From Acidobacteriota bacterium (GTDB lineage Bacteria; Acidobacteriota; Terriglobia; Terriglobales; Acidobacteriaceae): a stretch of 14,336 nucleotides of DNA. Below the pieces are notes generated by a model. That model saw nothing but the letters and a program-made list of their open reading frames with translations. It did not search any database and was not told the origin of the DNA. The DNA lies in assembly GCA_003225595.1 (NCBI GenBank), contig QIAR01000516.1, forward strand, positions 1 through 14,336. Direction: 5' to 3'. Positions 1 through 5,496 of the stretch are shown here, in pieces (within the stretch, counting starts at the first letter, position 1; each line of letters begins with the position of its first letter). Position numbers and translations under genes: made by a program.

Positions 1-1034
1 CCTACTTCGTCACCGACCCCGAGCGCATGGAGGCCACTCTCGAGAACGCCTACATCCTCATCCACGAAAAGAAAATCAGCTCGATGAAGGACCTGCTCCC
101 GCTGCTCGAGCAGATCGCCAAGAGCAGCAAGCCGTTACTGATCGTAGCTGAGGACGTTGAGGGCGAAGCGCTGGCCACGCTTGTCGTCAACAAGCTGCGT
201 GGCACGCTGCAGGTCTGTGCCGTTAAGGCTCCGGGCTTCGGCGATCGTCGCAAGGCCATGTTGCAGGACATCGCTATCCTGACCGGCGGCAAGGCCATCA
301 CCGAAGATCTCGGCATCAAGCTGGAGAACGTCCAGATGAGCGATCTTGGCCAGGCCAAGAAGATCACGGTGGACAAGGACAATACCACTTTGGTCGAAGG
401 CAAGGGCAAGCACTCTGAGATCGAGGGCCGGGTAAAGGAGATTCGCAGCCAGATCGACAAGACCACCAGCGACTACGACCGCGAGAAATTGCAGGAGCGG
501 TTGGCGAAGCTGGTCGGTGGCGTGGCTGTGATCAAGGTGGGCGCCGCGACCGAGACCGAGATGAAAGAGAAGAAGGCTCGCGTCGAGGACGCCATGCACG
601 CCACCCGTGCGGCCGTCGAAGAGGGCATCGTACCGGGCGGCGGTGTGGCCCTGGTGCGCTGCGTCCCCGCGCTCGACAAGCTGAAGGTCGAGGGCGATGA
701 GCAGATCGGTGTCAACATCGTGAAGAAAGCTCTCCAGGAGCCGCTGCGCCAGATCGCCGAGAACTCCGGCGAAGAAGGTGCCATCGTCCTGGGCAAGGTC
801 AACGACTCAAAGGACAACAACTACGGCTACAACGCCCTGACCGGCGACTACGAAGACCTAGTCAAGGCTGGCGTGCTCGACCCCACCAAGGTCGTGCGCA
901 CTGCCCTGCAGAACGCCGGCTCGATTGCGTCATTGATGCTGACGACCGAAGCCCTTGTGGCGGAGCTCCCGGAAGAGAAGAAGGGCGCTCCGATGCCCGG
1001 CGGACATGGCGGCGGCATGGGCGACATGTACTAA
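1..1034 (+). CDS. groEL: Chaperonin GroEL (Hsp60), 3' part
   Basis: Large subunit of the cytosolic chaperonin, which folds proteins in an ATP-driven double ring with GroES. The frame is open from base 3 (YFVTDPERMEA...) with no start, so the 5' part lies outside the window; about 343 codons remain, matching E. coli GroEL from about residue 203 to the end. Visible family blocks are the apical-domain stretch KPLLIVAEDVEGEALATLVV, then APGFGDRRKAMLQDIA, then the equatorial blocks TSDYDREKLQER, GGVAVIKVGAATE and RVEDAMHATRAAVEEG. The last contains the Asp equivalent to catalytic D398. The NYGYNA and LDPTKV blocks follow. The C terminus is a Gly/Met-rich tail (GGHGGGMGDMY) like the flexible GGM tail of the family. 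A strong terminator follows. Identification is secure; only the 5' end is missing. Confidence 0.98.
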   Translation, partial: YFVTDPERMEATLENAYILIHEKKISSMKDLLPLLEQIAKSSKPLLIVAEDVEGEALATLVVNKLRGTLQVCAVKAPGFGDRRKAMLQDIAILTGGKAITEDLGIKLENVQMSDLGQAKKITVDKDNTTLVEGKGKHSEIEGRVKEIRSQIDKTTSDYDREKLQERLAKLVGGVAVIKVGAATETEMKEKKARVEDAMHATRAAVEEGIVPGGGVALVRCVPALDKLKVEGDEQIGVNIVKKALQEPLRQIAENSGEEGAIVLGKVNDSKDNNYGYNALTGDYEDLVKAGVLDPTKVVRTALQNAGSIASLMLTTEALVAELPEEKKGAPMPGGHGGGMGDMY

Positions 1035-1036
1035 AC

Positions 1037-1062
1037 GTGTGGCGCGGGCGCCCTCGCCCGTG
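1037..1062 (+). repeat. REP-like palindrome after groEL
   Basis: The motif GTGTGGCGCGGGC is followed by a short hairpin: CGGGCG (1045-1050), loop CCCT, CGCCCG (1055-1060). The same family, GTGTGGCGCGGGCACTCCTG and variants, recurs at 3935-3960 and, inverted, at 11592-11616. It sits between the groEL stop codon and the terminator. It is probably a REP-type dispersed repeat rather than part of the terminator. Confidence 0.55.
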
Positions 1063-1070
1063 GCTTTTCA

Positions 1071-1098
1071 AAGCCCCGCCGAAAGGCGGGGCTTTTTT
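1071..1098 (+). terminator. Intrinsic terminator of groEL
   Basis: Perfect 10-bp stem AAGCCCCGCC (1071-1080) / GGCGGGGCTT (1085-1094) closed by a GAAA tetraloop and followed by a run of T (1093-1098). It lies 37 bases after the groEL stop codon, so it should end the groE transcript and separate it from mazEF. Confidence 0.95.
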
Positions 1099-1255
1099 GT
1101 TTGAAGCCTAACCGGGGCCAGGTGAGAAGAGCTAGTAGCCAATGGCTAGTGGTCACTCCCCAGTTCGGGCCCGGCGAGGAATGGGCATCCGGGCTGAGCA
1201 AAAGACACTTAGAGATAGGAACCGTATTGTTTCAGCCGTAAGGGAAAAAGAATTA

Positions 1256-1295
1256 GTATCTACACAGTATCTACGTTTGTATATACAGTGTAGAT
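1256..1295 (+). promoter_or_regulatory. Candidate mazEF operator with repeated half-sites
   Basis: Four related 8-mers lie roughly one helical turn apart: GTATCTAC (1256-1263), GTATCTAC (1267-1274), the self-complementary GTATATAC (1279-1286) and GTGTAGAT (1288-1295). The last is the exact reverse complement of ATCTACAC at 1258-1265. The block ends 22 bases before the mazE start codon. mazEF operons are autorepressed through MazE binding to repeated palindromic boxes, and the E. coli operator contains similar TATATAC and GTATCTAC elements (from memory). Operator function here is inferred from position and symmetry. A clear -35/-10 pair could not be assigned. Confidence 0.6.
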
Positions 1296-1317
1296 CCTAA
1301 CGTGAGAAGGAAACCTC

Positions 1318-1566
1318 ATGCCTGTGGCACAGATCGTAAAGTGGGGAAATAGCCTTGCGGTTCGCATTCCCAAGCCGGTAGCCGAACAGGCTGGAGTGCG
1401 CGAAGGCGATCCCATTGTCATCGAAGCCGAGAAGGGGCAGATCAACCTGCGCCGCAAGCAGCGCGTGCCTACCCTGAAGGAACTGGTGGCACAGATCAGA
1501 CCCGAGAACCGCTACCACGAGATTCCCGCTGGAACTGAGCGAGGAAAGGAAAGCGTGGAATGGTGA
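1318..1566 (+). CDS. mazE: MazE-family antitoxin (AbrB/SpoVT fold)
   Basis: Antitoxin of 82 residues that should bind and neutralise MazF and repress the operon. The N-terminal half (about residues 4-45) is a typical MazE/AbrB swapped-hairpin DNA-binding domain: IVKWGNSLAVRIPK, then AGVREGDPIVIEAE. The C-terminal tail (about 50-82) is charged and probably disordered; in this family that part wraps around the toxin. The ATG has a Shine-Dalgarno-like AGAAGG (1305-1310) at good spacing. The stop codon lies inside the start of mazF: the genes overlap by 7 bases, a sign of translational coupling. E. coli MazE has the same length. No defect is seen. Confidence 0.93.
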   Translation: MPVAQIVKWGNSLAVRIPKPVAEQAGVREGDPIVIEAEKGQINLRRKQRVPTLKELVAQIRPENRYHEIPAGTERGKESVEW

Positions 1567-1901
1567 CGCGCTACGTTCCGCGCGACGGAGACCTCATCTG
1601 GATCGACTTTGACCCCCAAGCGGGACACGAGCAGGCCAAGCGACGTCCGGCACTGGTCGTCACCGACCAAAGCTATAACCGCGCCAGCGGCCTCGCCGTT
1701 GTTTGTCCACTCACCAGCCGGCGAAAGCCGTACCCGTTCGCTCTCCCAATCCCGTTCGACAAAGTTGACGGCGCGATCCTGGTTGATCAGCTCAAAAGTC
1801 TGGACTGGGCTGCCCGCCACGCCGCTTTTCATTCCAAGGCCGATGCCGCGCTGCTAAAAAAAGTTCGCTCCTACATCGCGGTGCTGCTGGGCATTCGCTG
1901 A
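1560..1901 (+). CDS. mazF: MazF-family endoribonuclease toxin
   Basis: Toxin of 113 residues of the MazF/PemK family, which cuts single-stranded mRNA at short sequence motifs and halts growth when MazE is degraded. It aligns with E. coli MazF almost end to end: RYVPRDGDLIWIDFDP (4-19), GHEQAKRRPALVV (22-34), VVCPLTSR (47-54), YPFALPIP, then LVDQLKSLDWAARHA. Residues known to matter in E. coli are at the same numbers: E24, R29 and T52. The start ATG (1560-1562) lies inside the last codons of mazE. The toxin appears complete and likely active. Cleavage specificity cannot be read from sequence. Confidence 0.95.
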   Translation: MVTRYVPRDGDLIWIDFDPQAGHEQAKRRPALVVTDQSYNRASGLAVVCPLTSRRKPYPFALPIPFDKVDGAILVDQLKSLDWAARHAAFHSKADAALLKKVRSYIAVLLGIR

Positions 1902-2008
1902 CTTCATCGAATTAACATGCCTTGTCCCATGTTCCCCGTCCTCATTCAGGTTCTTAGCTGCGGTCGCAAGAGTGATGCTGGTAGCAGCGGAACAGCAGGT
2001 TCAAAGGC

Positions 2009-2033
2009 GGCGGGCGGGAGTGTCCGCCCCACA
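2009..2033 (+). repeat. REP-like hairpin between mazF and dinB remnant
   Basis: Stem GGGCGG (2012-2017) / CCGCCC (2024-2029) with loop GAGTGT, followed by CCACAC. Read on the minus strand it begins GTGTGGGGCGGACACTCC, a variant of the GTGTGGCGCGGGCACTCC repeats elsewhere in the window. The rest of the gap (1902-2066) shows no gene. Confidence 0.5.
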
Positions 2034-2066
2034 CGCGTGAGCGCCCAACCGCGCTAGAATCATTTC

Positions 2067-2579
2067 ATGATCTCTCGCCCGCAAACCGCCGAAGCCGCGC
2101 CGTACTATTTCACTTACATTAACCAGGTGACCGGCGACGATCCGGTTGGCGCGCTCGAGAATCAACTCGAAGAGTCCCAGGCATTTTTCTCGGAGATCTC
2201 CGAAGAACAATCGCTGCACCGCTACGCGCCGGAGAAATAGAGCATCCGGCAGGTGCTGAACCATGTCACCGACACCGAGCGCGCCTTTGCCTTTCGCGCT
2301 CTCTGGTTTGCGCGCGGTTTCGAAAGTCCCTTGCCCAGCTACGACCAGAACGTGGCGGCATCGGGTGCTGAGGCGGACCTGGTCTCCTGGGCCGCCCATG
2401 TCGAGGAGTTCCGGCGCGTGCGCCTCTCCACCATCTCACTTTTCAGGAATATGCCATCCCCGGCGTGGACGCGAAGCGGCATCGCCAGCGACAATCGCTT
2501 CACCGTACGCGCCCTGGCCTACATCATCCCGGGACACTTTGCTCACCACGTCTCGGTGCTGCGCGAGCGATACTTGTAG
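2067..2579 (+). pseudogene. DinB/YfiT-like metalloenzyme gene, amber-inactivated
   Basis: The frame reads MISRPQTAEAAPYYFTYINQ... for 57 codons, meets TAG at 2238-2240, then continues in the same frame for 112 codons to the TAG at 2577-2579. The whole is 170 codons, the usual size of a DinB-superfamily four-helix protein. The stop falls in RYAPEK*SIRQVLNHVTDTE, where relatives usually have Trp (KWS), so a single TGG to TAG change is the likely cause. The expected metal-ligand histidines are visible: one in LNHVTD and a cluster in PGHFAHHVSVLRERYL near the end. DinB-fold proteins are often thiol-dependent transferases or hydrolases; the substrate here is unknown. A second, smaller remnant of the same 3' end lies at 5244-5306. 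Suppression or readthrough cannot be excluded. Confidence 0.85.
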
Positions 2580-2596
2580 GGTTCTAGGGTGAACGA

Positions 2597-3163
2597 GTGA
2601 GGCTCGTCAACATCAACTCGACCGACGTCAGGGGGACTCTCGTCAAGATCGAAGCACTTTCTCAGGACCGAGTCTGGAGTAGCCTGCAACGAATCCTTGA
2701 GGACACTGCGCTGTGCGCCTTTGCTACAGTGACCACGGACAATAGGGCACACGTCAACACCGCGTACTTCGCCTATTCCGATGAGCTCGAGGTCTATTTC
2801 CTTTCGCATCCGAACTCAGCACATTGCCGAAATGTTTCCGGAAACGCATCGATGGCCATTGCCGTCTTCTCGTCGTCCCAGAACTGGGTTGGTCCCGATC
2901 GGGGTGCCCAACTCTTCGGATTTTGCAATCGGGCAGAGGACAGCGAAACGTCCAAGGCCGAAGAGGCCTACATCCGGCGGTTTCCAAAGTATGCAGATTG
3001 GAAGAAAGGTCTAGCGCCCGGCGATCCCGCTCTAGAGTACTGCCTCTTTCGTTTCGCCACCAATCGGTTGAAGATCCTGGATGAAGGAGAATTTGGTGAA
3101 GCGATCTTCGTTCATGCAGACGTTGTGGGGCTTCGTTCTGATCTCCGCCACAGCCATGGGTAA
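2597..3163 (+). CDS. Pyridoxamine 5'-phosphate oxidase-fold protein
   Basis: A 188-residue protein with the split-barrel flavin-binding fold of PNPOx-like proteins, closest in pattern to the YhbP/general-stress group. After a 30-residue N-terminal lead comes LCAFATVTTDNRAHVNTAYF, then LEVYFLSHPNSAHCRNV, then SMAIAVFSS, then a GAQLFGFC strand and a charged helix with EEAYIRRFP, ending KILDEGEFGEAIFVHADV. These proteins usually bind FMN or F420 and reduce or bind small ligands; the substrate is not predictable. No ATG is available at the N terminus. The GTG at 2597 follows a weak AGGGTG and is the best start. The last 17 codons overlap the end of the convergent transposase gene by 52 bases, so the natural C terminus may have been altered when that element arrived. 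Confidence 0.75.
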   Translation: MRLVNINSTDVRGTLVKIEALSQDRVWSSLQRILEDTALCAFATVTTDNRAHVNTAYFAYSDELEVYFLSHPNSAHCRNVSGNASMAIAVFSSSQNWVGPDRGAQLFGFCNRAEDSETSKAEEAYIRRFPKYADWKKGLAPGDPALEYCLFRFATNRLKILDEGEFGEAIFVHADVVGLRSDLRHSHG

Positions 3164-3597
3164 TCTTCCCATCTGCTAACCAGACCTCGCCGCACTGGAT
3201 TTGCCAGAATGTACGCCACCTTGGCGTCAAGGCTTTCGGATGAACGTAGAACATGATCAAAAGATTCTGCCTGCCAAACCCGACCCTTCCTTGCCGAGGT
3301 GTGATTGATCTTGTGCGAGGAAGCTCCCTTAATGGCATCCATGATGTTGGCTAAAGAATGGATTTCCTGGGTTTCTTGATTAATCAGAGGAGTAAAAATC
3401 ATGTGGACGTGATCGGGCATCACAACAGACACATAGAGCGACATCTTAACGTCGTTGTCATGCAAGCAGCAGTCCAGCACGATTTGTCTGGCGAAGCCCG
3501 GCAGAGTCCACCTTTGATGAGTGCAGAACGTTACAAAATGAGGCCGATAATCGCGCTGCAAATGCGGCAGCTGACGCCGGTAAAAAGCTTGGCGCAT
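3112..3597 (-). CDS. REP-associated tyrosine transposase (RAYT, Y1/IS200-like)
   Basis: A 161-residue single-strand DNA transposase of the RAYT group. These enzymes cut and join REP hairpins with one catalytic tyrosine and an HUH metal site. Visible motifs are VSVVMPDHVHMIFTPL (His-x-His metal site, about residues 57-72), then GRVWQAESFDHVLRSSESL, then AYILANPVRRGLVSRWEDYP. The Tyr in AYILANP is the predicted nucleophile. Length and motif order are those of a complete gene. Several REP hairpins lie directly upstream (3620-3960), the usual arrangement for a RAYT and its substrates. The start ATG (3595-3597 on the complement) and first three codons lie inside the direct repeat that recurs at 5011, where no transposase follows. 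Its 3' end overlaps the neighbouring oxidase-fold gene. Confidence 0.88.
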   Translation of the reverse strand: MRQAFYRRQLPHLQRDYRPHFVTFCTHQRWTLPGFARQIVLDCCLHDNDVKMSLYVSVVMPDHVHMIFTPLINQETQEIHSLANIMDAIKGASSHKINHTSARKGRVWQAESFDHVLRSSESLDAKVAYILANPVRRGLVSRWEDYPWLWRRSERSPTTSA

Positions 3598-3772
3598 TTG
3601 TCTACCCGACCTGTAAAGTGTGGAGACAGCCGCCCCCCGGGTGTCCGCGCGGAGCCGAGAGCTCCGCTATTGTCCTAGAATTTTAAGGCAGGAACTTTGG
3701 AGAGCTTAACTAACAATGCGCCCATGATGGCTGCAAGTGGCAAATCGGGAATTGCTCTTGCTGAAAACTGGC
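3587..3772 (-). repeat. RAYT leader repeat, copy 1 (with transposase)
   Basis: About 186 bases beginning GCTTGGCGCATTTGTCTACC and ending GCTGAAAACTGGC, repeated in the same orientation at 5011-5191 with a handful of substitutions and small indels. It holds the first 11 bases of the RAYT coding sequence, its upstream region, a degenerate REP hairpin pair (about 3622-3667) and an adjoining non-coding stretch. The REP part here (GAGACAGCCGCCCCCC...) is more decayed than that of copy 2. Confidence 0.88.
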
Positions 3773-3782
3773 CTCCATTGAT

Positions 3783-3850
3783 TGTCATTCCGAGCCGGCG
3801 GCAGCCACTCTGGCGGGGACGGGGCGAGGACGCGTCGAGGAATCTGTTTT
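3783..3850 (+). repeat. Possible degenerate dispersed repeat
   Basis: Begins TGTCATTCCGAGC and ends CGAGGAATCTGTTTT. This pairing of end sequences is familiar from short dispersed repeats in acidobacterial intergenic DNA (recollection, not checked). The middle is irregular and no coding frame is convincing. A single copy is seen in this window, so the call rests on memory of the motif. Confidence 0.35.
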
Positions 3851-3868
3851 TCTGCGAACTGCTCACGT

Positions 3869-3912
3869 GGGGACAGCTGCCCTCGGCTGTCCGGCGGAGC
3901 AAAGCTCCGCTG
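3869..3912 (+). repeat. REP element: two adjacent hairpins
   Basis: First hairpin 3871-3892: GGACAGC...GCTGTCC with a short C-rich loop. Second hairpin 3894-3910: GCGGAGC, loop AAA, GCTCCGC. The same two-hairpin unit occurs at 5048-5087 and, degenerate, at 3622-3667. The first hairpin also occurs inverted at 5205-5226. These are the likely substrates of the nearby RAYT. Confidence 0.8.
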
Positions 3913-3934
3913 TGGCGTACAGCGGCACAGGCCT

Positions 3935-3960
3935 GTGTGGCGCGGGCACTCCTGCCCGCG
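3935..3960 (+). repeat. REP hairpin, GTGGCGCGGGCA class
   Basis: Perfect 8-bp stem CGCGGGCA (3941-3948) / TGCCCGCG (3953-3960) with loop CTCC, preceded by TGTGTGG. The same hairpin stem occurs inverted at 11592-11611. It lies just downstream of the two-hairpin REP, giving a mosaic of two REP classes. No gene is supported in 3961-4100 apart from the hairpin listed next. Confidence 0.75.
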
Positions 3961-4054
3961 AACGCTCGTGGCAGCGCTTCCGGCGAATGGTTCTGGAAGA
4001 GCACGGCTTCACAGCTTGCGGGAAAAATACGGCTTTTTTGGCGGAATCGGGAAG

Positions 4055-4074
4055 GGCACGAGTTTACTCGTGCC
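4055..4074 (+). repeat. Hairpin GGCACGAG/CTCGTGCC upstream of parDE
   Basis: Perfect 8-bp stem GGCACGAG (4055-4062) and CTCGTGCC (4067-4074) with loop TTTA. No T-run follows on the plus strand, so terminator function is doubtful. It resembles a further short dispersed palindrome and lies 53 bases before the likely parD start. Confidence 0.5.
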
Positions 4075-4100
4075 GCTAATCTCTCGTTCTAGTTGAATGC

Positions 4101-4125
4101 CTTCATGAAATGACATATTATGAAG
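4101..4125 (+). promoter_or_regulatory. Possible parDE operator
   Basis: Inverted repeat CTTCAT (4101-4106) / ATGAAG (4120-4125), separated by 13 AT-rich bases and ending just before the chosen parD ATG. ParD-type ribbon-helix-helix antitoxins repress their own promoters through such sites. The repeat is short, so this is a modest inference. Confidence 0.35.
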
Positions 4126-4127
4126 CT

Positions 4128-4385
4128 ATGCCGATGACTTCGCTAAATATCTCACTTCCTGAAGCGCTGAAGGAATATGTCGAAGGGCAGGTAGCTTCTG
4201 GGGACTGGGCCACTCCGAGCGAATATGTACGCGAGTTGATCCGCCAGGACAAGGAGCGCCGGCTGGGCAATCTGGAGCAGGATCTGATTGCGGCCGCAAA
4301 GGGACCGAAAATTGAATTGCCGGTAGCGGAGATCCGCAGGAAGGGTTTGCTGCTGGTTTTACGCCAGCGGGCCCGCAGAAAGTGA
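4128..4385 (+). CDS. parD: ParD-family antitoxin (ribbon-helix-helix)
   Basis: Antitoxin of 85 residues expected to bind ParE and repress the operon. The N terminus MTSLNISLPEALKEYVEGQV is a ribbon-helix-helix strand and first helix, followed by the very typical SGDWATPSEYVRELIRQDKE. The C-terminal part (about residues 50-85) is charged and would contact the toxin. Three in-frame ATGs are available (4110, 4128, 4134); 4128 or 4134 gives the usual ParD N terminus, whereas 4110 would start inside the probable operator. The ribosome site is weak (GAAG). The TGA stop overlaps the GTG start of parE (GTGA), which implies coupled translation. No disruption is visible. Confidence 0.88.
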   Translation: MPMTSLNISLPEALKEYVEGQVASGDWATPSEYVRELIRQDKERRLGNLEQDLIAAAKGPKIELPVAEIRRKGLLLVLRQRARRK

Positions 4386-4696
4386 AAAGAACCGGGCTTC
4401 GCCTGAGCGAGGCGGCGGCGGCCGACATTGTGGAGCAAGCCGACCGGTACAAAGAGCAGTCGGGCCCACCGCTGGCGAAGCGCTGGGAGAAGGCTGTGAC
4501 CTCTGCCTTGCTGCGCGTTCTCGAAAACCCGCGCGCGGGCACGATCTGCACCTTTCGGCGCGCAGAACTCAGCGGCGTCCGGCGAGTTCCAGTCGCAGGA
4601 TTTCGCAAGCATCTCATTTTTTATCAATTCCGCGGGGCAGAGATACTCGTGCTTCGAGTTCTCCACGGCGCTCGTGATTTGGAAAGTTTGCGGTGA
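4382..4696 (+). CDS. parE: ParE/RelE-superfamily toxin
   Basis: Toxin of 104 residues in the ParE/RelE fold. ParE proteins act on DNA gyrase, while RelE relatives cut mRNA at the ribosome; pairing with a ParD favours ParE. Visible blocks are LRLSEAAAADIVEQADRYKEQSG (N-terminal helices), AKRWEKAVTSALLRVLENPRAG, then the core strands VRRVPVAGFRKHLIFYQF and ILVLRVLHGARDLESLR at the end, which is the standard C terminus of the family. Translation starts at a GTG overlapping the antitoxin stop. The gene appears intact. It is followed immediately, in the same reading frame, by the truncated membrane-protein fragment, so foreign DNA joins here. Confidence 0.88.
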   Translation: MKRTGLRLSEAAAADIVEQADRYKEQSGPPLAKRWEKAVTSALLRVLENPRAGTICTFRRAELSGVRRVPVAGFRKHLIFYQFRGAEILVLRVLHGARDLESLR

Positions 4697-5010
4697 CGAA
4701 CGTGGGTACGCGAAGGGACCGCTTTGGGCGTGGCCCTGGGCGTGCTGATCGCCACATTTTTCAGACCCAGTTGCATGGCGTATGGCACCGGCATCTTTAT
4801 TTGCGGAATCGTATGCTCGCTTTTGCGCGTAAACAGCGCCTATCGTTTTGCCGCGATCACACTGAGCATCGTCCTGCTGATCGCGCACCAGCGTCCGCCC
4901 TGGATCGTCGCCTCCCATCGGTTTGTGGAAGTATCGCTGGGAATCGCCATGGCGCTGCTGGCCGCAACGGTGTGGCGAGTGCCGGGGACGAAAGCGGGGG
5001 TGAGGGTCGT
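4697..5010 (+). pseudogene. Fragment of FUSC/aromatic-acid-exporter-type membrane protein
   Basis: The frame that follows the parE stop reads ALGVALGVLIATFF, then GTGIFICGIVCSLLRVNSAY, FAAITLSIVLLIAHQ and HRFVEVSLGIAMALLAATVW. This is a run of three to four hydrophobic segments with the RFVEVSLGIAMALL signature of FUSC-type (YccS/AaeB-like) transporters. Whole proteins of this family have several hundred residues; only about 100 remain, with no start and no natural end. The left edge abuts parE and the right edge is cut exactly where the RAYT leader repeat begins at 5011. It is a remnant, not a working exporter. Confidence 0.7.
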
Positions 5011-5191
5011 GCTTGGCGCATTTGTCTACCCGACCTGTAAAGTGTGGGGACAGCCGCCCCCGGCTGTCCGGCGGAGCGCAGCTCCGCTATTGTCCTAGAA
5101 TTTTAAGGCAGGAACTCTGGAGAGCTTACTAACAATGCGCCCGTGATGGCTGCAAGTTGCAAATCGGGAATTGCTCTTGCTGAAAACTGGC
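5011..5191 (-). repeat. RAYT leader repeat, copy 2 (transposase missing)
   Basis: About 181 bases matching 3587-3772. It carries only the first 11 bases of the RAYT coding sequence (minus strand ATGCGCCAAGC) before the sequence changes to the FUSC fragment, so the transposase body is absent here. Its REP hairpins are perfect: 9-bp stem GGACAGCCG / CGGCTGTCC (5048-5069), then GCGGAGC, 3-base loop, GCTCCGC (5071-5087). Confidence 0.88.
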
Positions 5192-5226
5192 GAGCAAGCT
5201 CGCAGGACAGCCGGGGGCGGCTGTCC
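5190..5226 (-). repeat. Inverted REP hairpin
   Basis: Hairpin GCGAGC AA GCTCGC (5190-5203) followed by GGACAGCCG ... CGGCTGTCC (5205-5226). The second is the exact reverse complement of the REP at 5048-5069, so the two form a head-to-head pair about 135 bases apart, the arrangement of a BIME/REPIN-like element. Confidence 0.8.
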
Positions 5227-5243
5227 GCACACTATTCAGTCCC

Positions 5244-5306
5244 GGCAGCATCGCCAGCGACAATCGCTCCACCACGTCTCGGTGCTACGCGAACGCTATT
5301 TGTAGG
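5244..5306 (+). pseudogene. Second, internally deleted dinB-family 3' fragment
   Basis: GCATCGCCAGCGACAATCGCT is followed directly by CACCACGTCTCGGTGCT and CGCTATTTGTAGGGG, matching the last part of the dinB-like pseudogene (about 2475-2499 joined to about 2543-2580). Some 43 bases of the reference copy, encoding FTVRALAYIIPGHFA, are missing and a few bases differ. It is a small decayed copy, not a gene. Confidence 0.72.
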
Positions 5307-5339
5307 GGAATTTTCTACTGCATTGCAGGAGGCCTGCGA

Positions 5340-5444
5340 GTGCGCGGTGTCGAGTTCCCTCTCTTTGAAAGCCGCGAGGCATGGGGCAGCGCGCTTTTTC
5401 GCAAACAACGGGAGAAATGGCGTACCCTAGAATCCTTTACTTAG
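5340..5444 (+). CDS. Possible 34-codon ORF or C-terminal remnant
   Basis: A GTG (5340-5342) preceded at 7 bases by a perfect AGGAGG (5327-5332) opens a frame of 34 codons, (M)RGVEFPLFESREAWGSALF then RKQREKWRTLESFT. The composition is protein-like, basic and aromatic. The frame is also open upstream to about 5301, so it could instead be the tail of a lost gene whose body was removed with the neighbouring deletions. No family is recognised. The rest of 5307-5496 shows nothing else. Confidence 0.3.
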   Translation: MRGVEFPLFESREAWGSALFRKQREKWRTLESFT

Positions 5445-5496
5445 GAGTCCTGATTGCCCAAGATGTGGGCTTCCCGCCGAATTCTATCTGTAGAGT

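Noticed and set aside
3783..4079. Plus-strand frames of 70-131 codons in the REP cluster
   Set aside because: The translations (e.g. WRGHSCPRT-type strings) are the typical readthrough of REP repeats, not conserved proteins.
4118..4918. 266-codon minus-strand frame across parDE and the FUSC fragment
   Set aside because: It lies opposite two well-supported toxin-antitoxin genes and has low-complexity, unnatural composition.
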